Assembly: GCA_002224055.1 (NCBI GenBank)
Contig: AZLU01000009.1
Coordinates: forward strand, 1-64,000
Direction: 5' to 3'
Origin: Pezizomycotina sp. ARF18
Taxonomy: Eukaryota; Ascomycota
Length of the DNA stretch: 64,000 bases
Below the pieces are notes generated by a model. That model saw only the letters and a program-made list of their open reading frames with translations, had not been told where the DNA came from and ran no database searches. Numbering within the stretch: the stretch's first letter is position 1; every line of letters begins with the position of its first letter. This document shows, in pieces, positions 23,801 through 37,020 of the stretch. The translations under genes were made by a program, and so were the position numbers.

Positions 23801-25217
23801 GGTTGCGAGGAACAAGAATGGCTACTGAGGACACAGGAGAGAAGAAGGCTGTAAGATTGAAAGCACCACTGCGAATGGGGAGTTTCAATTAGGCTAAGTA
23901 GAAAGAAGAGGGGATGTTGCCTTAAATATCCCATCCAGCGACGCGTAGACTCGTAGGTCTCATCTATAGAAGAGTGTGACGAGAGAAGTTTTCCACGTGT
24001 TCACTAATATCCCGTCCTAGACGTCCGATCATCCAGGTGGAGTATTTTTTTATGCCAGGGACCGGATAGTTACGCACAAGGTACACATCTGCCGAGTGTA
24101 AACAAATATACGAGAATCTAGCACTCCTAGGATAAAAATCGTGAACAAGAAAACAAGACCCAGGCAACAGTGCGAAGTATGATTGTTAAATAGAAAAAAG
24201 ACATTGAACTTACAACATCCTAGAGATTCACACGACCCGAGACTTCTTAAAGTTCCATCCGCCAATACTTGCGTGAAAAATTAGCTGAGTATCTGCGACA
24301 TAGCCTTCGCAAACCGATGATGGTACTATTCTCTCCACATCAGGCGGGCCGCCCCAATTGCCCATTGTAGAAGTTCTTCCTTCTTGGTTTTAGCGACGAG
24401 AAGGATAAAAGGCGCTATTCAAAATAAACTAAAAACATAAAGCCTCCTACGTAGGTACATTGTACAATGACATTTGTCGAGTGACACAGCAATGTGCCAG
24501 GTGGCAGGGGCGTATCGCTCAAACACCGAAAAAAAAAAAAAAGTGGGAGAGAAGAGGTTATTTTTAAAATATCTAGACCAGTTTCCGAGGGAAAGGTAAA
24601 TTATACTATGAATACCGTTAATATTCTGTTTCATTTCCTCCTCTAGGATGATTGAGTGAGTGAAATAGCCCGCTTTCACCAAGGTAATATAGGTCGTCGA
24701 TCCTTCGCGAGGAGCTGCTACATCGTATGTCTAAGATTGGAAGCCTCTTTCTTGGAACATTCTCATACATATGCATGTATGTTCCTTGCAGTATGTACGC
24801 ATCCGGTCCGTGCTCGCGAACATCGGTTTGCAATCCTCTATAATCCACGGAAGGGATGTGGAATGTTTGCAAAAGCTACCAACGTTGTTTAACTCGACGT
24901 ACATATAGCAAACTCGCAAACGGTCCGGACAAAACTAATCCGCGCCTCAAACAATGTTATAGTCTAGTTCTTGATATTGATACCGTAGAATGTGGAGATT
25001 TGTGGGGGAGTGCTCTAGAGAAAGAATCCGGGATGAAATGGCACGGATGGATTACGAGATTTGGGAGTGGGCAGCCGCTGCTCGGCCGTGCAAGCATCGG
25101 TACAATATAGCTACCGAACGCAATACTCGAGCGCAGTGCGGCGACGTCACTGCCCGTTCGAAACTAAACCAATAAACTTTCGCCAGAGCTCCTTAGGTCC
25201 GGACACGACCCGATTTC

Positions 25218-25248
<31 letters not shown>

Positions 25249-28200
25249 TCTTCTCCAAACGTCTCGGAAATGGACTGGTAGCATTCTCTCCAGTGTAATA
25301 AAAAACATTCATGGTTCCTTGCAGATAATCCTCTCAAACGGGCAAATATTTTGTCCGAAGGCGTCTAATCAAAAATGCGTCATTCGGTGATACTCCAATG
25401 CTCGAATAGGATTTTTTTTGCAATGGTTCGCATTATTCTGAGATCCTGGAGATTTATTATCCTTTCAGCAAAAGGCAAGGGTTTTGATGGTATGGTGTCT
25501 GAGATGTATGGATAGGGTGTCTTGTCCGAGACCGCAGTGATAGTGCGCGATCACCACATCTCCAGGGCCAGGTATTTAGATGACCACGCGGATCAAGCAA
25601 GGTACCAGGGTTTTCCATTAGATTGTGGGGTTCGTCCAATCGCCAGCACTGACGCGTTCTGGATCTCGAAGATGTTCGAAGAAAAATAACCTCGTAAATA
25701 AATATCGCGAGATTTTTTCTTTTTTTTTGAAACTGAGTTCATGTGCGCGAAATCCGCAAGGAGGCTTGACATCTTTGCTAGCTGAAGTGGCTTTGTATGT
25801 TTAAAAGATGCGGCCAGTGCATATCCTTGGGCACCTTTCCATCTTTACCGCGCTGCATTCCACTTATTAACTTGTATATGCGAGGCACAGCATTGCTTCG
25901 ATGAGTAGAATTAACTATATAGAAGTGAAAGAAGGTTCAGTATCCATGCTTCATTCTACAGCACTAAGCAAGTGACACTTGACATCTTTAATATATATTA
26001 ACAAGGAAACAAAAACTTTCAACATCCAGAAAGCGAAGCCACGACTTAACTTCAGAGAATACTTATTCCATGAATAGATACTGCCTACCTTAGTAACATC
26101 GAGCTGCCCCTTTAAGCCCCTTCTATTCAATAATTGAAGTAGTTATCGATAAAAAGTTTCCTTGTTCCCTTCGCATTTCTTTTACTTCGCCAATCATTAG
26201 CCAAGGAAATACACGCTTGTAGCGAGTCAGAGTTAAGCAAAACGAATTGCCTTGCTTACGAAGAGATAAGGTAGCCAATATTCAAATAGATCCCGCTTTT
26301 TCAGACTTGTATAGTAAACTCAGACAGGGACGGAAGCGGGATATCGATAGCGCCAGTTAACAACCTAACCACCCGCATCGTCAGTACGCTTCATCATGAA
26401 GATGTTTCGACTTCTCATGATTCGTTTACCGATGATGGAAGATACGGGACTATCGCAAACTAGGAAACACGGGATCAACGTGATACATCTATCTCAACTC
26501 GTTCGCATATTGCTGTTCTTCCCACTATGACTGATCGGAACGGCACCCCCGGATAAACCGAGGGTGGTCGTGAAATGCCCAAATACGACATTAGACGGCG
26601 AGAACATTGACAAGCAAAAGTATACATCGTGAACTTACAGTGATAAGTCTACTGGCGTCTTTACTACCTCGGCTTCATGTGTATTTGATATGTGTTTCTT
26701 CTACTAGCTCATCGTCCGAACAAATATCACGGAATATCTTCAAGGAGGAACTAATACCTTCTAGACATAAAGACAGGTATATTCAATCGCAATCGCGCAA
26801 TAACCCTTTGCTGACGTGCAGCCCCGCGATCGACAACAAGTGGAGCTACCAAATGTGGGGAAATAATAGCTCCTCGGAGATATGCAGAGCTCGGAAAACA
26901 CGTCTAGGAAGAAGCTTCATCGGAGATTTATCCACTTTGGCTTTCAGCAAATTTGACTCGAGGCATGTCTTGAGCAGTTTCGACAGATTAATTTAGATAC
27001 TCTGCAATAGGTATACTAATTTCTAGAGGATATGTTCCAATATAAAAGATAAAGATCAGAGCTTCTTGCCCCAGTAACCGTTTCTAAGTAATTCTATGGG
27101 CATTATATATTCTTCTAGCACTATAAGTCGCCGCATCCTAGTTCTCGTGATGTTATTTCCGGTCATGGTACTGGAAGTTTTCGCCAGGACTAGGATTAAG
27201 GTTCTTCTCGTCTGTTAAGTACATTCCGGAAGGAAGTATTCTTTTTTACCCGCAAACGGATCAGTATTATACCCGTTTCATGACTCGAGGGTGAATATCG
27301 TCAAGATTATCGATATCTCAACAAGTTCAAGTTTCCTGCTCCGACTACATTGCTCGCTTTAATTTCCCATAATCAAACCATCCATGTTAAATGAGACGTC
27401 GGAGGCTCCAGGGATCTAGACATCCGAACGTTTAAAGCTTAAAATTAGTATAGATGCCCGCTTGCCACGGTCGAAAGCGGTGAGATATGGTTTAATAACA
27501 CGCGTTTCAATTAGCTTTCCTTTGTTTCGTCTACTAAGCTCTATTAGTTATTACCACCTTCTTGGTACGATTAGATTCGGACGTGCAGCCGGATCAGTCA
27601 AGGCCGAGACACGGCCCACTCGGCAAGACAGTCTTGTTCGGGGAAAGCTAAGTTGAAGGCCAAGGTGCCGGTGTTTAGCGCAGAAAGTCCAGATCACCGG
27701 CGGGTATCTCAAGAGATGTGAGACACCTAGAGTCAATCGGTAGCTTTTCCGTCAGACACCCGGCCCGACCATCTTTCCATGTCCTTGCTATGTTTTAGAG
27801 TAATAAGCTGGGGCAGTAGTTACTAGCAAACACCGCCTCCCGCGGCTATTGCCGTTCCTTGCCGCGCCGAGTATTATATCCTCCAAAACAACCCTTGAAT
27901 TCCAGTTCACTCCAGTCCGCCTGCTCAAGTAATGAGGCTTTTGCCCTCGTAACGAGACCTTTTACCTCGCAATGAGGGTTACGACCTCAAGCGAAAGATC
28001 CAGCAAAGTCCTGGTACGACTACTTCAGCTAGCCCGACTTAAAGCCACCTTCATCCATATGATCTTTCAGTGTTGAGCATCGGTTCCAGTATCGGTTGAC
28101 CACAGCTATAGCCGTGAATTACAGCACTCGTATATTTTCAGCAATCCGGCTTTTAACCGCAGGCATCAGGTACAATCCTGGGACTCTGCCAGGCCGCCCC

Positions 28201-29359
28201 AAGGCCCTATTCCCATCTTCCTCTTATTAAGGGTGCTTCTCAGCCTCTCGAATACGCCCCAATGCCCCAAGTAAGCACTGAAACAAACCCCGTCATTCAA
28301 TCAAAGATTGCCCTGAACCTTCTAGTAACTTTCGTTAGGATACCATGCCCTGGGCTCCAGTCGTTTGGAGCGTTACATCCTAGCAGCAACTACCATCGCG
28401 ACTAGACTCCAAAGGGTCATAATAAAGGCAAGAGCGTGCCACGGATATCCCATATCGTAAGACTAGGTAGATCGTGGGACATAATCCTCGTCAAAAAAAA
28501 ACCCGACAGCTAGTGATCTCGTGAAGCGATTCTGTTCCAGTATCCCAAGCTTCCAAATTGCACCATTTGTCTGCGAAATTAATAACTGAGCCGTTTCCTC
28601 CACACGGGAGGGTTGGTTCCGCCCAGAGGCTTGGTCCAGAGGCGTTACGACGGCGTGTTTCAAGGAATAGCGGATGTGAAGACATGTTCTAATTCTTTTC
28701 AAAAGAATCTCCTCCCGGGGGAAAGATATTGGGGAAGGGGGTGTTAGGATGCGGAAATTCCCATCTGGAAAGTTTGCGAATGTATTAAATATCTTATTAT
28801 TATTGTAGGTACTAGTACTTCTTCCCTTTCTTCTCTATAGCCAGTGAGACAGTCAATATATCATTTAACCGCCCGGGGGGGGGGGGGGGGAGGTGTTGAA
28901 AGGGTCCCATCGCTCCCGGTCACCTGCCTTAAGGTTGGGAGGGTGTGCCGATTGCCTGTTCGATTTTCGTCCGATTCGGTGGTGATGAGGCCCGTAGACT
29001 GAGAAATCACCAAAGGAATTGGATCTCCTTGATATCATGAGGGAAAACACTCACAAAAAGGGCTTCACCGTGTCCGTGATTATGAAAAACAAACAAAGCT
29101 TTGACTTTCGTGTCTATCGCTACTCTATATACAAATGTTGTGTGATGTAAGACTATATGGTCGCCTTTACCTACTCGCCTCCTTCCCGGCGTAGTTCTGT
29201 TGTTACTATGAAACCAAAATACTTATGATATTGGAGCATCAAACAAAAGGGTATAACCGTTAAAAACGTATTAGCGCCCTCTTCATACCCATAGAAGTCG
29301 CCTCCAAACTTCCCTCCTCTTCTCCACCATGTCCCTTTATTCTTTCCCCTCTTCTACAT
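23801..29359. other. 5.6-kb gene-poor stretch
   Basis: No domain recognised in any ORF, including the longest (26607-26996, Ser/Arg-rich). It holds a CT/T20 tract near 25215-25247, a three-unit 20-bp repeat at 27929-27988 and an 18-base G run near 28874. The minus ORF at 28491-28685 is not convincing. Probably long intergenic DNA with decayed sequence. Confidence 0.4.
27929..27988. repeat. Three imperfect 20-bp tandem units
   Basis: Units: gtaatgaggcttttgccctc, gtaacgagaccttttacctc, gcaatgagggttacgacctc. Each begins with G[TC]AA[TC]GAG and ends with CCTC, so each unit carries a weak internal GAGG/CCTC inverted repeat. Confidence 0.7.
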
Positions 29360-31240
29360 TCAATCATCCTTCCAGTTATTCCCGCAGCACGTAAGCGTCT
29401 CGCAGCTCGTCCCGCAGTTAATATTACACCTCCCTTCCCCCTTAACATTCCTCATCCTCAGCGTTCCATCTTCAATAACAACACCTTCATCTCCAACCGT
29501 GCTAGCCCTACTAACACCGCCCGGTAACTCCGGCTGCAGCGTAACGCTGTGGATACCGTACGCGTGCAGGCACTGGCCAATGCACTCCGCCGCCCTGATT
29601 AAAATCCTGCAGCGTCTTATCCTCTCCCATGACGACGTGCGCGGACGCGATCGCCTTCGTCTGATCTAACAACCACACGTGTAACTCGTGCACGCTGACG
29701 ACGCCTTCAGCGGATTCCATGTCATGTCTTATATCATCCAGCTTAACACCCTGCGGGAGGACTGCATGAGTATACTACCCGATGACTTTACTAGCGGATG
29801 GAACCGAGGAGGATCATGAGGGATATAGCGAGGGAGACGGCGGGGTCGGCGTAGTAGCGGCCCGGGTAGGTTGCCTTCCAGATTACGAGGGCGGCGATAA
29901 TGACGCCGATGTTGTTGAGGGCGTCGCCGATGACGTGCAGAAGGACGCCGGACATGCCAAGGTCGGCGTGGGAGTGGCCGTGGCCGCCGTGGAATGCGAG
30001 TGGGAGTGGGCTCCGTGAGGGAGTGCTTTTCGGTGGTCGGGGAGGAAGGAGGGCGTGGCGGTGGGAGCGTGGAGGGCGGCGTGGACGTCGGCGTAGATGG
30101 CCGAGTCCGAAGCGCTTTCGGCGTGGGTGCCGTGGTCGTGGTCGTGGTCTGTTGCGAAATATCGTGTTAGATATAAAGTTGAGATAATGTGGTGATCGGA
30201 TATCGGCCGCCGCGATACCGAAACAAAGAAAGAAAAACAGCAAACAAAAAAGGTCGCAAAACATACCGTGCAAAAATAGCGCACTGATAATATTAAGCGT
30301 CAAACCGACGCATCCGACGATAAGCACGAGCTTGGGGTTCGACTTCTTTGAGTGTATGAACCTCTCCAGTGCCTGCAGGAATATGCTCACGCCCAGCGCG
30401 ACCATGAAGACGCCGTTGAAGAATGCTCCCAGTAGGTTAGACCGCTGCCAGCCGAACGAGAGCGAGTTTGGTGAGTCGCGGCGTTCCGATATCTGTTATG
30501 TTTCACAAGTACGTCGTTGTTAGCGTTTTCTGGCTTGATCTATCTATTGGAAACCGTGTTGTCTTGGCAAAGAGAGCGCATTGGAGCGAACAAAGAAAAG
30601 GGGCGATGGAAAAATTTTTTGGGGTTACCTTTAGAGCCACGAGCGCGACGACGAAGCTGATGAGATCGTTTAACTAAATAGTTGTGTAATACGTGGTAAG
30701 TAACGTATATAAAAAGGCGAAATAATATCACGAGAAAGGGAAGAAAAAACGAACGTAATGGAATGCATCGGCGACGAGGGCGAGTGATGATGTATAGAAT
30801 CCGACTAGTGAGTAGATAGTTATGTTAGCATGCGTCTCTTCATGTCATAAAAAAGAAGAATTGAGAATGTAATCGTACCTGATATCTCAGCGACAAAGAA
30901 CGCAAACGATATTCCAATGATCACTAGCAGTCTGTGCTCTTCTTCATCTTGAAGACCCCATGATGCCGTGAGCGTGCTTCTGCTCGTGCTCGTAAGCCTT
31001 CAGCAGCGTTCGGAGGAGGATGATCAGCGTGGCCTTCTCCTTCTTCGCGAATTTCTTCGTTACGGAGGACCTCAGTGATAACGTCGGCGTCGTAGAAGTG
31101 TCGGCGTTGTTAGAAGGAGGAGGACTCTCAGCGGGAGTCTCAGTAGTAGTGGTAGTGGTAGTATTAGGGGCTCGTGATAGCAGTACCGGTATCAGAGCAG
31201 GTGAATCTGATGAAGTCGTCGCCGTCGTTGGTTCCGTCAT
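29360..31240 (-). CDS. CDF zinc transporter, ZRC1/COT1-like, four introns
   Basis: Zn2+/H+ antiporter of the cation diffusion facilitator family, normally in the vacuolar membrane. Seen: HRLLVIIGISFAFFVAEIS (TM1), VGFYTSSLALVADAFHY (TM2 with the HxxxD-type site), LNDLISFVVALVALK, SFGWQRSNLLGAFFNGVFM, ALERFI, LVLIVGCVGLTLNIISALFL, a His-rich cytosolic loop (DHDHDHGTHAE, HGGHGHSHADLGMSG), LHVIGDALNNIGVIIAALVI with the second HxxxD, RYYADPAVSLAISLMI, VSVHELHVWLLDQTK, and a Cys-rich tail CNINCGTSCETLTCCGNNW. Introns: 30805-30878, 30674-30754, 30493-30628, 30149-30266. About 70 Thr/Ser-rich residues (MTEPTTATTSSDS) precede TM1; that start is uncertain. Frame changes near 30960, 29990, 29795 and 29600. 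The family call is secure. Confidence 0.88.
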
Positions 31241-33406
31241 CTTGAAGGACCGTGAGAGAGGACGTTGCTTATAAAGGAATAGGATCACTGCCGTATGAGT
31301 TCTTCTTCTCTTCCTCTTCTTCTCTTGATTCTCTCCCTCTTCCAGCTGAGTTTCGAAGTTCCCTCTTGGTATTGTTTAACGTTCACCTGTGAAATGTTTT
31401 AAGCATAATCCCCGGAAGGAGAAATGGAAGGCCGAGAATAAAAGAAGCGAGAGAATACCACCGTAAGAAGGATTAAGAGACGTTTGTTACCAAGAAGTAC
31501 AGTAAGAGAGAGAGGAGAGAAAAAAGGGAGGCCTTGAGTGTTTAATGCAATTTAGCCCCCTTAGCTGGGAATTTTTTTTGCGATGGTCACTAGACACGGG
31601 CAGGATGCCTGCAGCAAAAAAGCCAGCATGGATCCCCCAACAAGCCAATCGGAAAATTCCTCTTAGCTAGCTAAATTTCCTACCACATCTGTTCAATAGA
31701 GATAGAGTTTACGAGGGGATGAAAACGCAGTCGCAGATGCAAAGGCAGTAAGCTTAATGTGATCATGGCGGAATACAGGGAATTTTTGAGCGAGGTCAGT
31801 ACAATGAACTAGAAGAGAGTAGAATGAAAATTTTGTAGTGATTGAGATCGGAAACTTCTAGTGGCTCTAGAAAAGGTTGTGTCGTCATTGCGAACGTCCG
31901 GAATTTTCATCCTGTATGACAGAAACGTTCTCCGGCGTTCTATCGCTGTAACATAACGTGCAACAGGCTGCTGGACAACGTAGTATTACGTCGGTTTTTT
32001 CTAGAAGAACCCGGTAATCCAAGAGACTTTTTTTTTTTTTGAATAACGCCCCTCATCATACCACAAGAATAACGTCTGGGGGGGGGGGGGTTGAGTATCT
32101 CCGTATAGAAGCGCTTTGCTCTTTTGATTCTAGAATGCTTCTAATTTTGATAAGCTGATAGATGAAAGGTGGAAAGATTGGACGAGCTGGAGACAATGAG
32201 GATTCAAAAAGTTGAGAGATGGCTTAACAAATTAGGCATTACGAAAGAAATCGTCAAAAAAAAAAAATAACCGTTCGCTTAAAGATCGGATCCCTGTCTC
32301 AACACCATGGCATCGTGGAATCAGACAGTGCAGCTGAACGAATCACAATCTCACAGCCACTTGGCAGGGGAATGGCAATAGCCATCCATATCTTTCATCC
32401 CAACTGACCTTTATTCAAATAATAAAAACCTCTAGATCTATTCTCTGGCAAGCGCTGCCTTATACTTATAAGCGGCTCAGGTCGCAAAGATGAAGCGACG
32501 GTTTTAGCATGGCAGCCCACTTGCAGCTTTCGCCTACTGCCCCCTACCCATGATGCCTAATATATTCGTTACAAAACCCGTTGGTTTCAACGGTACCAGC
32601 CGCAACGTTGGCGAATAATTCCGCGGCGATGACACCATTCCTTTGATTCTATTCTCTTGTCTTTTTCTTCTGAGTGCAACCCTAAACTGTTCATGATAGA
32701 TTCCCGTAGATTTAGATTCGTTTGTTGAACGTTCTCTAGAATGAAGGTTTTGACATCTGCCGAAAGCCGAGAGTAAGGCTAGAGAATCAAAACCCGCCCA
32801 GACAGATTCTATTTCCAACACGATAAATCCTCGGCGTTCTCCGATTTATTTGATAGTCCTGTCATTAATATTTACCGCCTGTTTATTGAAAAAGAGTGTT
32901 TGTTCTAGAGGGAGTTATAAACATGGACTTATGTGAGAGAGTTCATCACGATTACTCTTAAACCAGATTTATGAGACTCTAATTCGCTCACATTGAGGGG
33001 AAGGTAAAAAACGGCTCCTATTATTGTAATTCCCGCCTGGCTGATAAGCTTCCTGAGATATTATGAGGGACCAGAGGTATAGCAGGAATCATTGGTTCTC
33101 AAGAAGCGTGGTCGCAAAGTAGCACGAGCCGAATTCATCTGCAATATCGTGTATGCAGGCATTGAAAACTGAAATTGTAGAACCCATGCTTGCCCAGCCT
33201 GTCGATAATACTACTGACCGTAACTCATAATTCTCAACCGAATTGGTTGGGCCGTGCACCTGTGGAAGTTGCCAAAGATGATATATAAGACGCTACCCTG
33301 CGGGGAAAACTGCAACTATTAATGGCCTAAATACAATATCCGACACCTCATAAGGTATAGACTCTCTCGATGTGCAATCTTGACCTTAAACGGCCTATGT
33401 CCCACC
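31241..33406. other. Intergenic, 2.2 kb
   Basis: Upstream of the CDF gene and downstream of the MDR gene. It has a pyrimidine-rich stretch at 31300-31350 (probable CDF leader), a T11 run near 32030 and a G12 run near 32080. No gene recognised. Confidence 0.45.
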
Positions 33407-34494
33407 TTACTCCTGCGGGTTAACGACAAGCTTGACACCGCTGACCTTGCCAAACGCGAGCCTATCATAAACACCCTGGATAGCGGCCAACCCACCAACA
33501 ACCTTCTCCACCGGCGTCGCCTTGATCTTCCCTTCAGCGAAAAGGTTAGGCAGATAAGTTTCGAAGAAATACTTCTTCTTCTCCTCATTCCCCTCCGCAA
33601 CCAGTGACGTCCCGTAACTCTCGAACCTCCTCTCGACGCCATCCGGAACCTTAACGTCGTCTCCCTGCAGCGGAAGCATACTCCAGATGGTCTTCGTCGT
33701 CTTATTATCCTTCGCGATGACGTCTAGTAAGATAGTAGTGACGGTCCTAATCCAATGGAATCGACGATGTAGTGGTACGGTCCCTCGGCGGCGAGTTGGG
33801 ATGCTACGTCGGATGGCGATTGAGTATGGTCGACGACTTTGACGCACCGAGGGTATCGACGTATCCCTTGTTCTTCGGAGAGGCAGTCGTGACGACGTCG
33901 TAGCCCGCCGACGCGGCGTACTGGACCGCGTAGTTCCCGACGCTGGAGCTGCCGCCGTATACTAGCACCTTTCCCTTTCCGCCGGTGCGGGTAGCTTGAT
34001 GTATACGTCGAACGCGCCGAATACAGTTGGTAAGTTCGATATAAGCGTTGCGGCGTCCTCGAATTTCACGTTGGAGGGTAGCTTGACGGTTGTGTTCGCG
34101 TCCGCGAGGACGTACTTCTGCGTCGCGCCGCGGCGGGAATCCTCCCGCCCGGCTAATTTGAAGGAGACGACGCGATCGCCAGTGAGAATTTGAGACCGAG
34201 GAGCCCACGGAGTGGACGGTGCCTGCAAAGGAGGAACCGAGGATTGCCGGGTATTTGAGGGGTAGAAGCGAACCTGTCATTTGAATTACGATGTTAGCTG
34301 CCTTAAATGCTATTTGGAGAAGAAGAGGATTGGGTCAAAAGGTGGGTTTTCTTACTTAGCAATCTTTCCTTCGATGGGTTAACGGCGATCGCCTCGTTCT
34401 TGATGACGATGTCATTCTCGCCTGAGTGGAAGATCCGCGGACCAACGGATATATCTGCCTTCGCGGCGGGGATCCAAGCTGCTTGGTTGGACAT
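33407..34494 (-). CDS. MDR-superfamily oxidoreductase (zinc-less enoyl-reductase/quinone-reductase type)
   Basis: NADPH-dependent medium-chain reductase; this fungal subgroup includes trans-enoyl reductases and toxin-biosynthesis-type alcohol dehydrogenases, and the substrate here is unknown. The ATG at 34494 gives MSNQAAWIPAAKADISVGP, typical for the group. An intron follows AVNP (donor gtaaga near 34355, acceptor near 34280). Then LKYPAILGSSFAGTVHSVGS, TGDRVVSFKLAGR, KLPSNVKFEDAATLISNLPT, the Rossmann motif KVLVYGGSSSVGNYAVQYA, VVTTASPKNKGYVDTLGAS, and near the end GKIKATPVEKVVGGLAAIQG with FGKVSGVKLVVNPQE-stop. No zinc-binding Cys cluster is seen, as expected. About 340 residues. Frame changes near 34215, 33985, 33835 and 33700. 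No biosynthetic core enzyme lies nearby. Confidence 0.82.
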
Positions 34495-35732
34495 GGTGGC
34501 TCTGGTAGCAAGCAACTATGTAACGGGGATAAACTTTAGGATGGTAAGAGAATGCTTTCTGTGAATGAAGTAATATGGAAGACGAACGTATGACAAGGTG
34601 AGATGGCTGAGAATGACGTTTGAAGCTCGTTGTATCGATGGCTTATATAAACGGTCGCCATGATGAACTTGAAATTCAAACACCCTCTGCGCTTTCCAAG
34701 ACTACCCCTCTTAAACCTAGATATCAAGCCACAGTACATCTCCCCTGCCTGACAAACAACAATCGTGATCTCACATGATTGACGTTTTTATCGCCCGTAT
34801 AATATCGCCCGCAATTATCGCCGCCAAAAATCAAAAACCCCATATTGATGGAACTCCCCAACACGTCGTCTGCACCAGCCAATTACTTCCCCTCAAAGAC
34901 CATTTTCGCTTGGTAATTTAGACCGGAGATTCGTTCATCCCGCACGTCCTCCTGCATATATTGAGCGCCCAAAATGAGTTAATAGAAGCGTATTATCGCG
35001 AGAAATCATGTGTGTTTACGAGATCTAATATAAGGACAATATGTTGGGCCCGCCGGGTCCGAAATTTAGCGTAGGCCGAGAGGGGCTCGATTTCTAAGCG
35101 GAGTGGGGGGAAGATGCACAGTTCGGCCGATTAATCACGATACTAGCATGACTCTTCGCCAAAAATCACGGGAAGGTGCTCTGCGGCTCTATCTAGCCTA
35201 AGTATCGCGAGATTCAGTTTCTACAAGCTGAGAAAGGTTTGATTGATGAATTTAGACAGTCCTTCTCAGTAACGGACGAATAAGGATTACAATAGATGCT
35301 GTAGAAGGGTTTCATGCATGGGCTTTGTGACAACGTAATGGGCGATTTAGGCAGAAAATACGAATGTTAGTAGCCTTATAGGAATCACTAGAACACGTAA
35401 ACTTTGACGATGCGAAACCCTCCGGCACAAATGCCCTTCTTGATACATTAGTAAGGTTCAATATTTTAGGAATCTCGATTAACTTCAAAGTAGATAATGC
35501 TTGAAGGCAGCGATGGCAGCGTCGTCAAATTTGGCGAGGCAGAGCTGCTGAGTATTGGAAAACAGCAGTCCGGCCAAAAAAATTTCATAGAAAATGCCAC
35601 TAAGAGGCCAGGCAGCGGCAGTACTATCGCAACTATCATCATGAGCCGCGTAATAAAATTCATTAAGGGATACAATTCACCATGGGAATATGACTTATAA
35701 GTTCCGCGTTTGGCCTCGAAGATTGAGCCCAA
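34495..35732. other. Intergenic between divergent genes
   Basis: Shared upstream region of the MDR gene (-) and the F-box gene (+). No gene seen; a 67-residue ORF at 35497-35700 has no motif. Confidence 0.45.
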
Positions 35733-36513
35733 ATGTTTTCTAGTCAATTTAAATACAACGATCATGATCCCAACCTCTTCTCTAACCCGCCTCCAAAAGC
35801 TAGACGCATATATCTCAAAGACTTCTGGAACTCATTATTCTCAACGGAAAGCGACATGGTGACCTACAACCCCATACCATCCGTCACACAAGATCGGCAC
35901 TACCGGGTGGACCCTCTACGTTACGATGATCTACCACGGCACAAGATCGACCTAGAGACCGGATACCCTATTACGAAATTACACCACACGAACCCATTCT
36001 CACCGTATTATGTCCCTCCATCGTCATCATCTGCGTCGGTAACATCCGATCACTCGACGGGCAAACGCACACCTCCGCCCCCACCGCCTCCCGGCGGTCA
36101 TCGCTACGCTACCTGCGTAACCGCCGGGCGCATAACTACGGTTTCACGAATATTTGCTCCTACCTCCGGAGCTCATACTTGACATCGCGGATTACCTCAC
36201 AAGCCCGCTGGATAAAGTATGCTTCAGGCACACGTGCTCGTATACTCTCAAGTTTGCACAGCTGGATCACGAGTTCATGCACCAGGGCAATAACTGTATG
36301 AGCATGAAAAATATAATGCTCAGGATACGGTTCCTGGACATGGCAGGCTTAGGGGGACACGGGCTGGATAAGGTTAAGATTATAAGAAAGATGAGGGAGG
36401 GTGCAGTTAAGAAGGCGCTGCAGGAAGGTAAGATGATGGAAGAAGAGTCTTCTTCAGATTCTAGGGTTGAGGCCTGGCTAAACGGAGTTGAGGATGAGTG
36501 GGTCACCGTATAG
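35733..36513 (+). CDS. F-box domain protein, one frame change
   Basis: Probable F-box protein. The N-terminal part from the ATG at 35733 is polar, with SDMVTYNPIPSVTQDRHYRV, a Ser-rich stretch and a run of eight prolines followed by GG (about 36076-36105). After a frame change near 36130-36150 the protein continues LLLPPELILDIADYL, DKVCFRHTCSYTLKFA, MSMKNIMLRIRFLDMAG and an acidic, Ser-rich end with EDEWVTV-stop at 36513. LPPELILDIADYL followed by a conserved-hydrophobic VCFRHTC is the usual fungal F-box pattern. About 255 residues in total. The small acidic/basic tail does not match a known substrate domain. A start at 35856 (MVTYNPI) is possible. Confidence 0.65.
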
Positions 36514-36589
36514 ACTCGAAATATGGACGGCCTAGTGTTGTGGGTAGGTAATTATCATGTATTATATATTAAATTAACCGTCGTTTGAG

Positions 36590-37020
36590 CGCTCTATACT
36601 CGGCTTGAGATCTAGATCTTAGGAATTAAGTACCTTTTCTTTATCATCTACTTAGGTTATGGCTATGTAATGTAAGGCTATCTTTTTATATCAAATTTTT
36701 TTATCTAGCGTTTTTTAAACACTTAAAAAATCGCTTAGACGTTAACTATAACTACAGCTACAAAAAATAACAAAATTATTAAAAGCGAAAAATAAACGAT
36801 AAAGTATTAACCTAAATCTATATATTAAGTTACCTACTTTATTATTTTAAATAAATACTTAAGTAGGTAAGTACTACTAGCTCTAAAATCAGACTAAAAT
36901 GAAGACAAAGTTTTTATAGAGGCCTATAGCTGTTAAAAGTATAGAGAGCCTTTATACAAGATAAAAGACTTAGATCAGAGGATAACGAGAATTAATTGGA
37001 GAACTTTCTGGTAATAAGGT
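36590..37020. repeat. AT-rich, TpA-rich island resembling RIP-mutated repeat
   Basis: Base composition drops abruptly to very AT-rich, with abundant TA and few CA/TG dinucleotides, for example ttaactataactacagctac and aaataaacgataaagtatta. No ORF. RIP changes CpA to TpA in repeated DNA of Pezizomycotina, so this is most simply a short remnant of a once-repeated element. The element family cannot be told. Confidence 0.55.

Noticed and set aside
28863-28900. Eighteen-base G run as a G-quadruplex regulatory site
   Set aside because: Single uninterrupted run in a gene-free region; its length is also unreliable given other run-length problems.
29782-30187. Plus-strand ORFs rich in Gly, Arg and Val
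   Set aside because: They are antisense to the CDF transporter exons, whose protein is clearly recognised.
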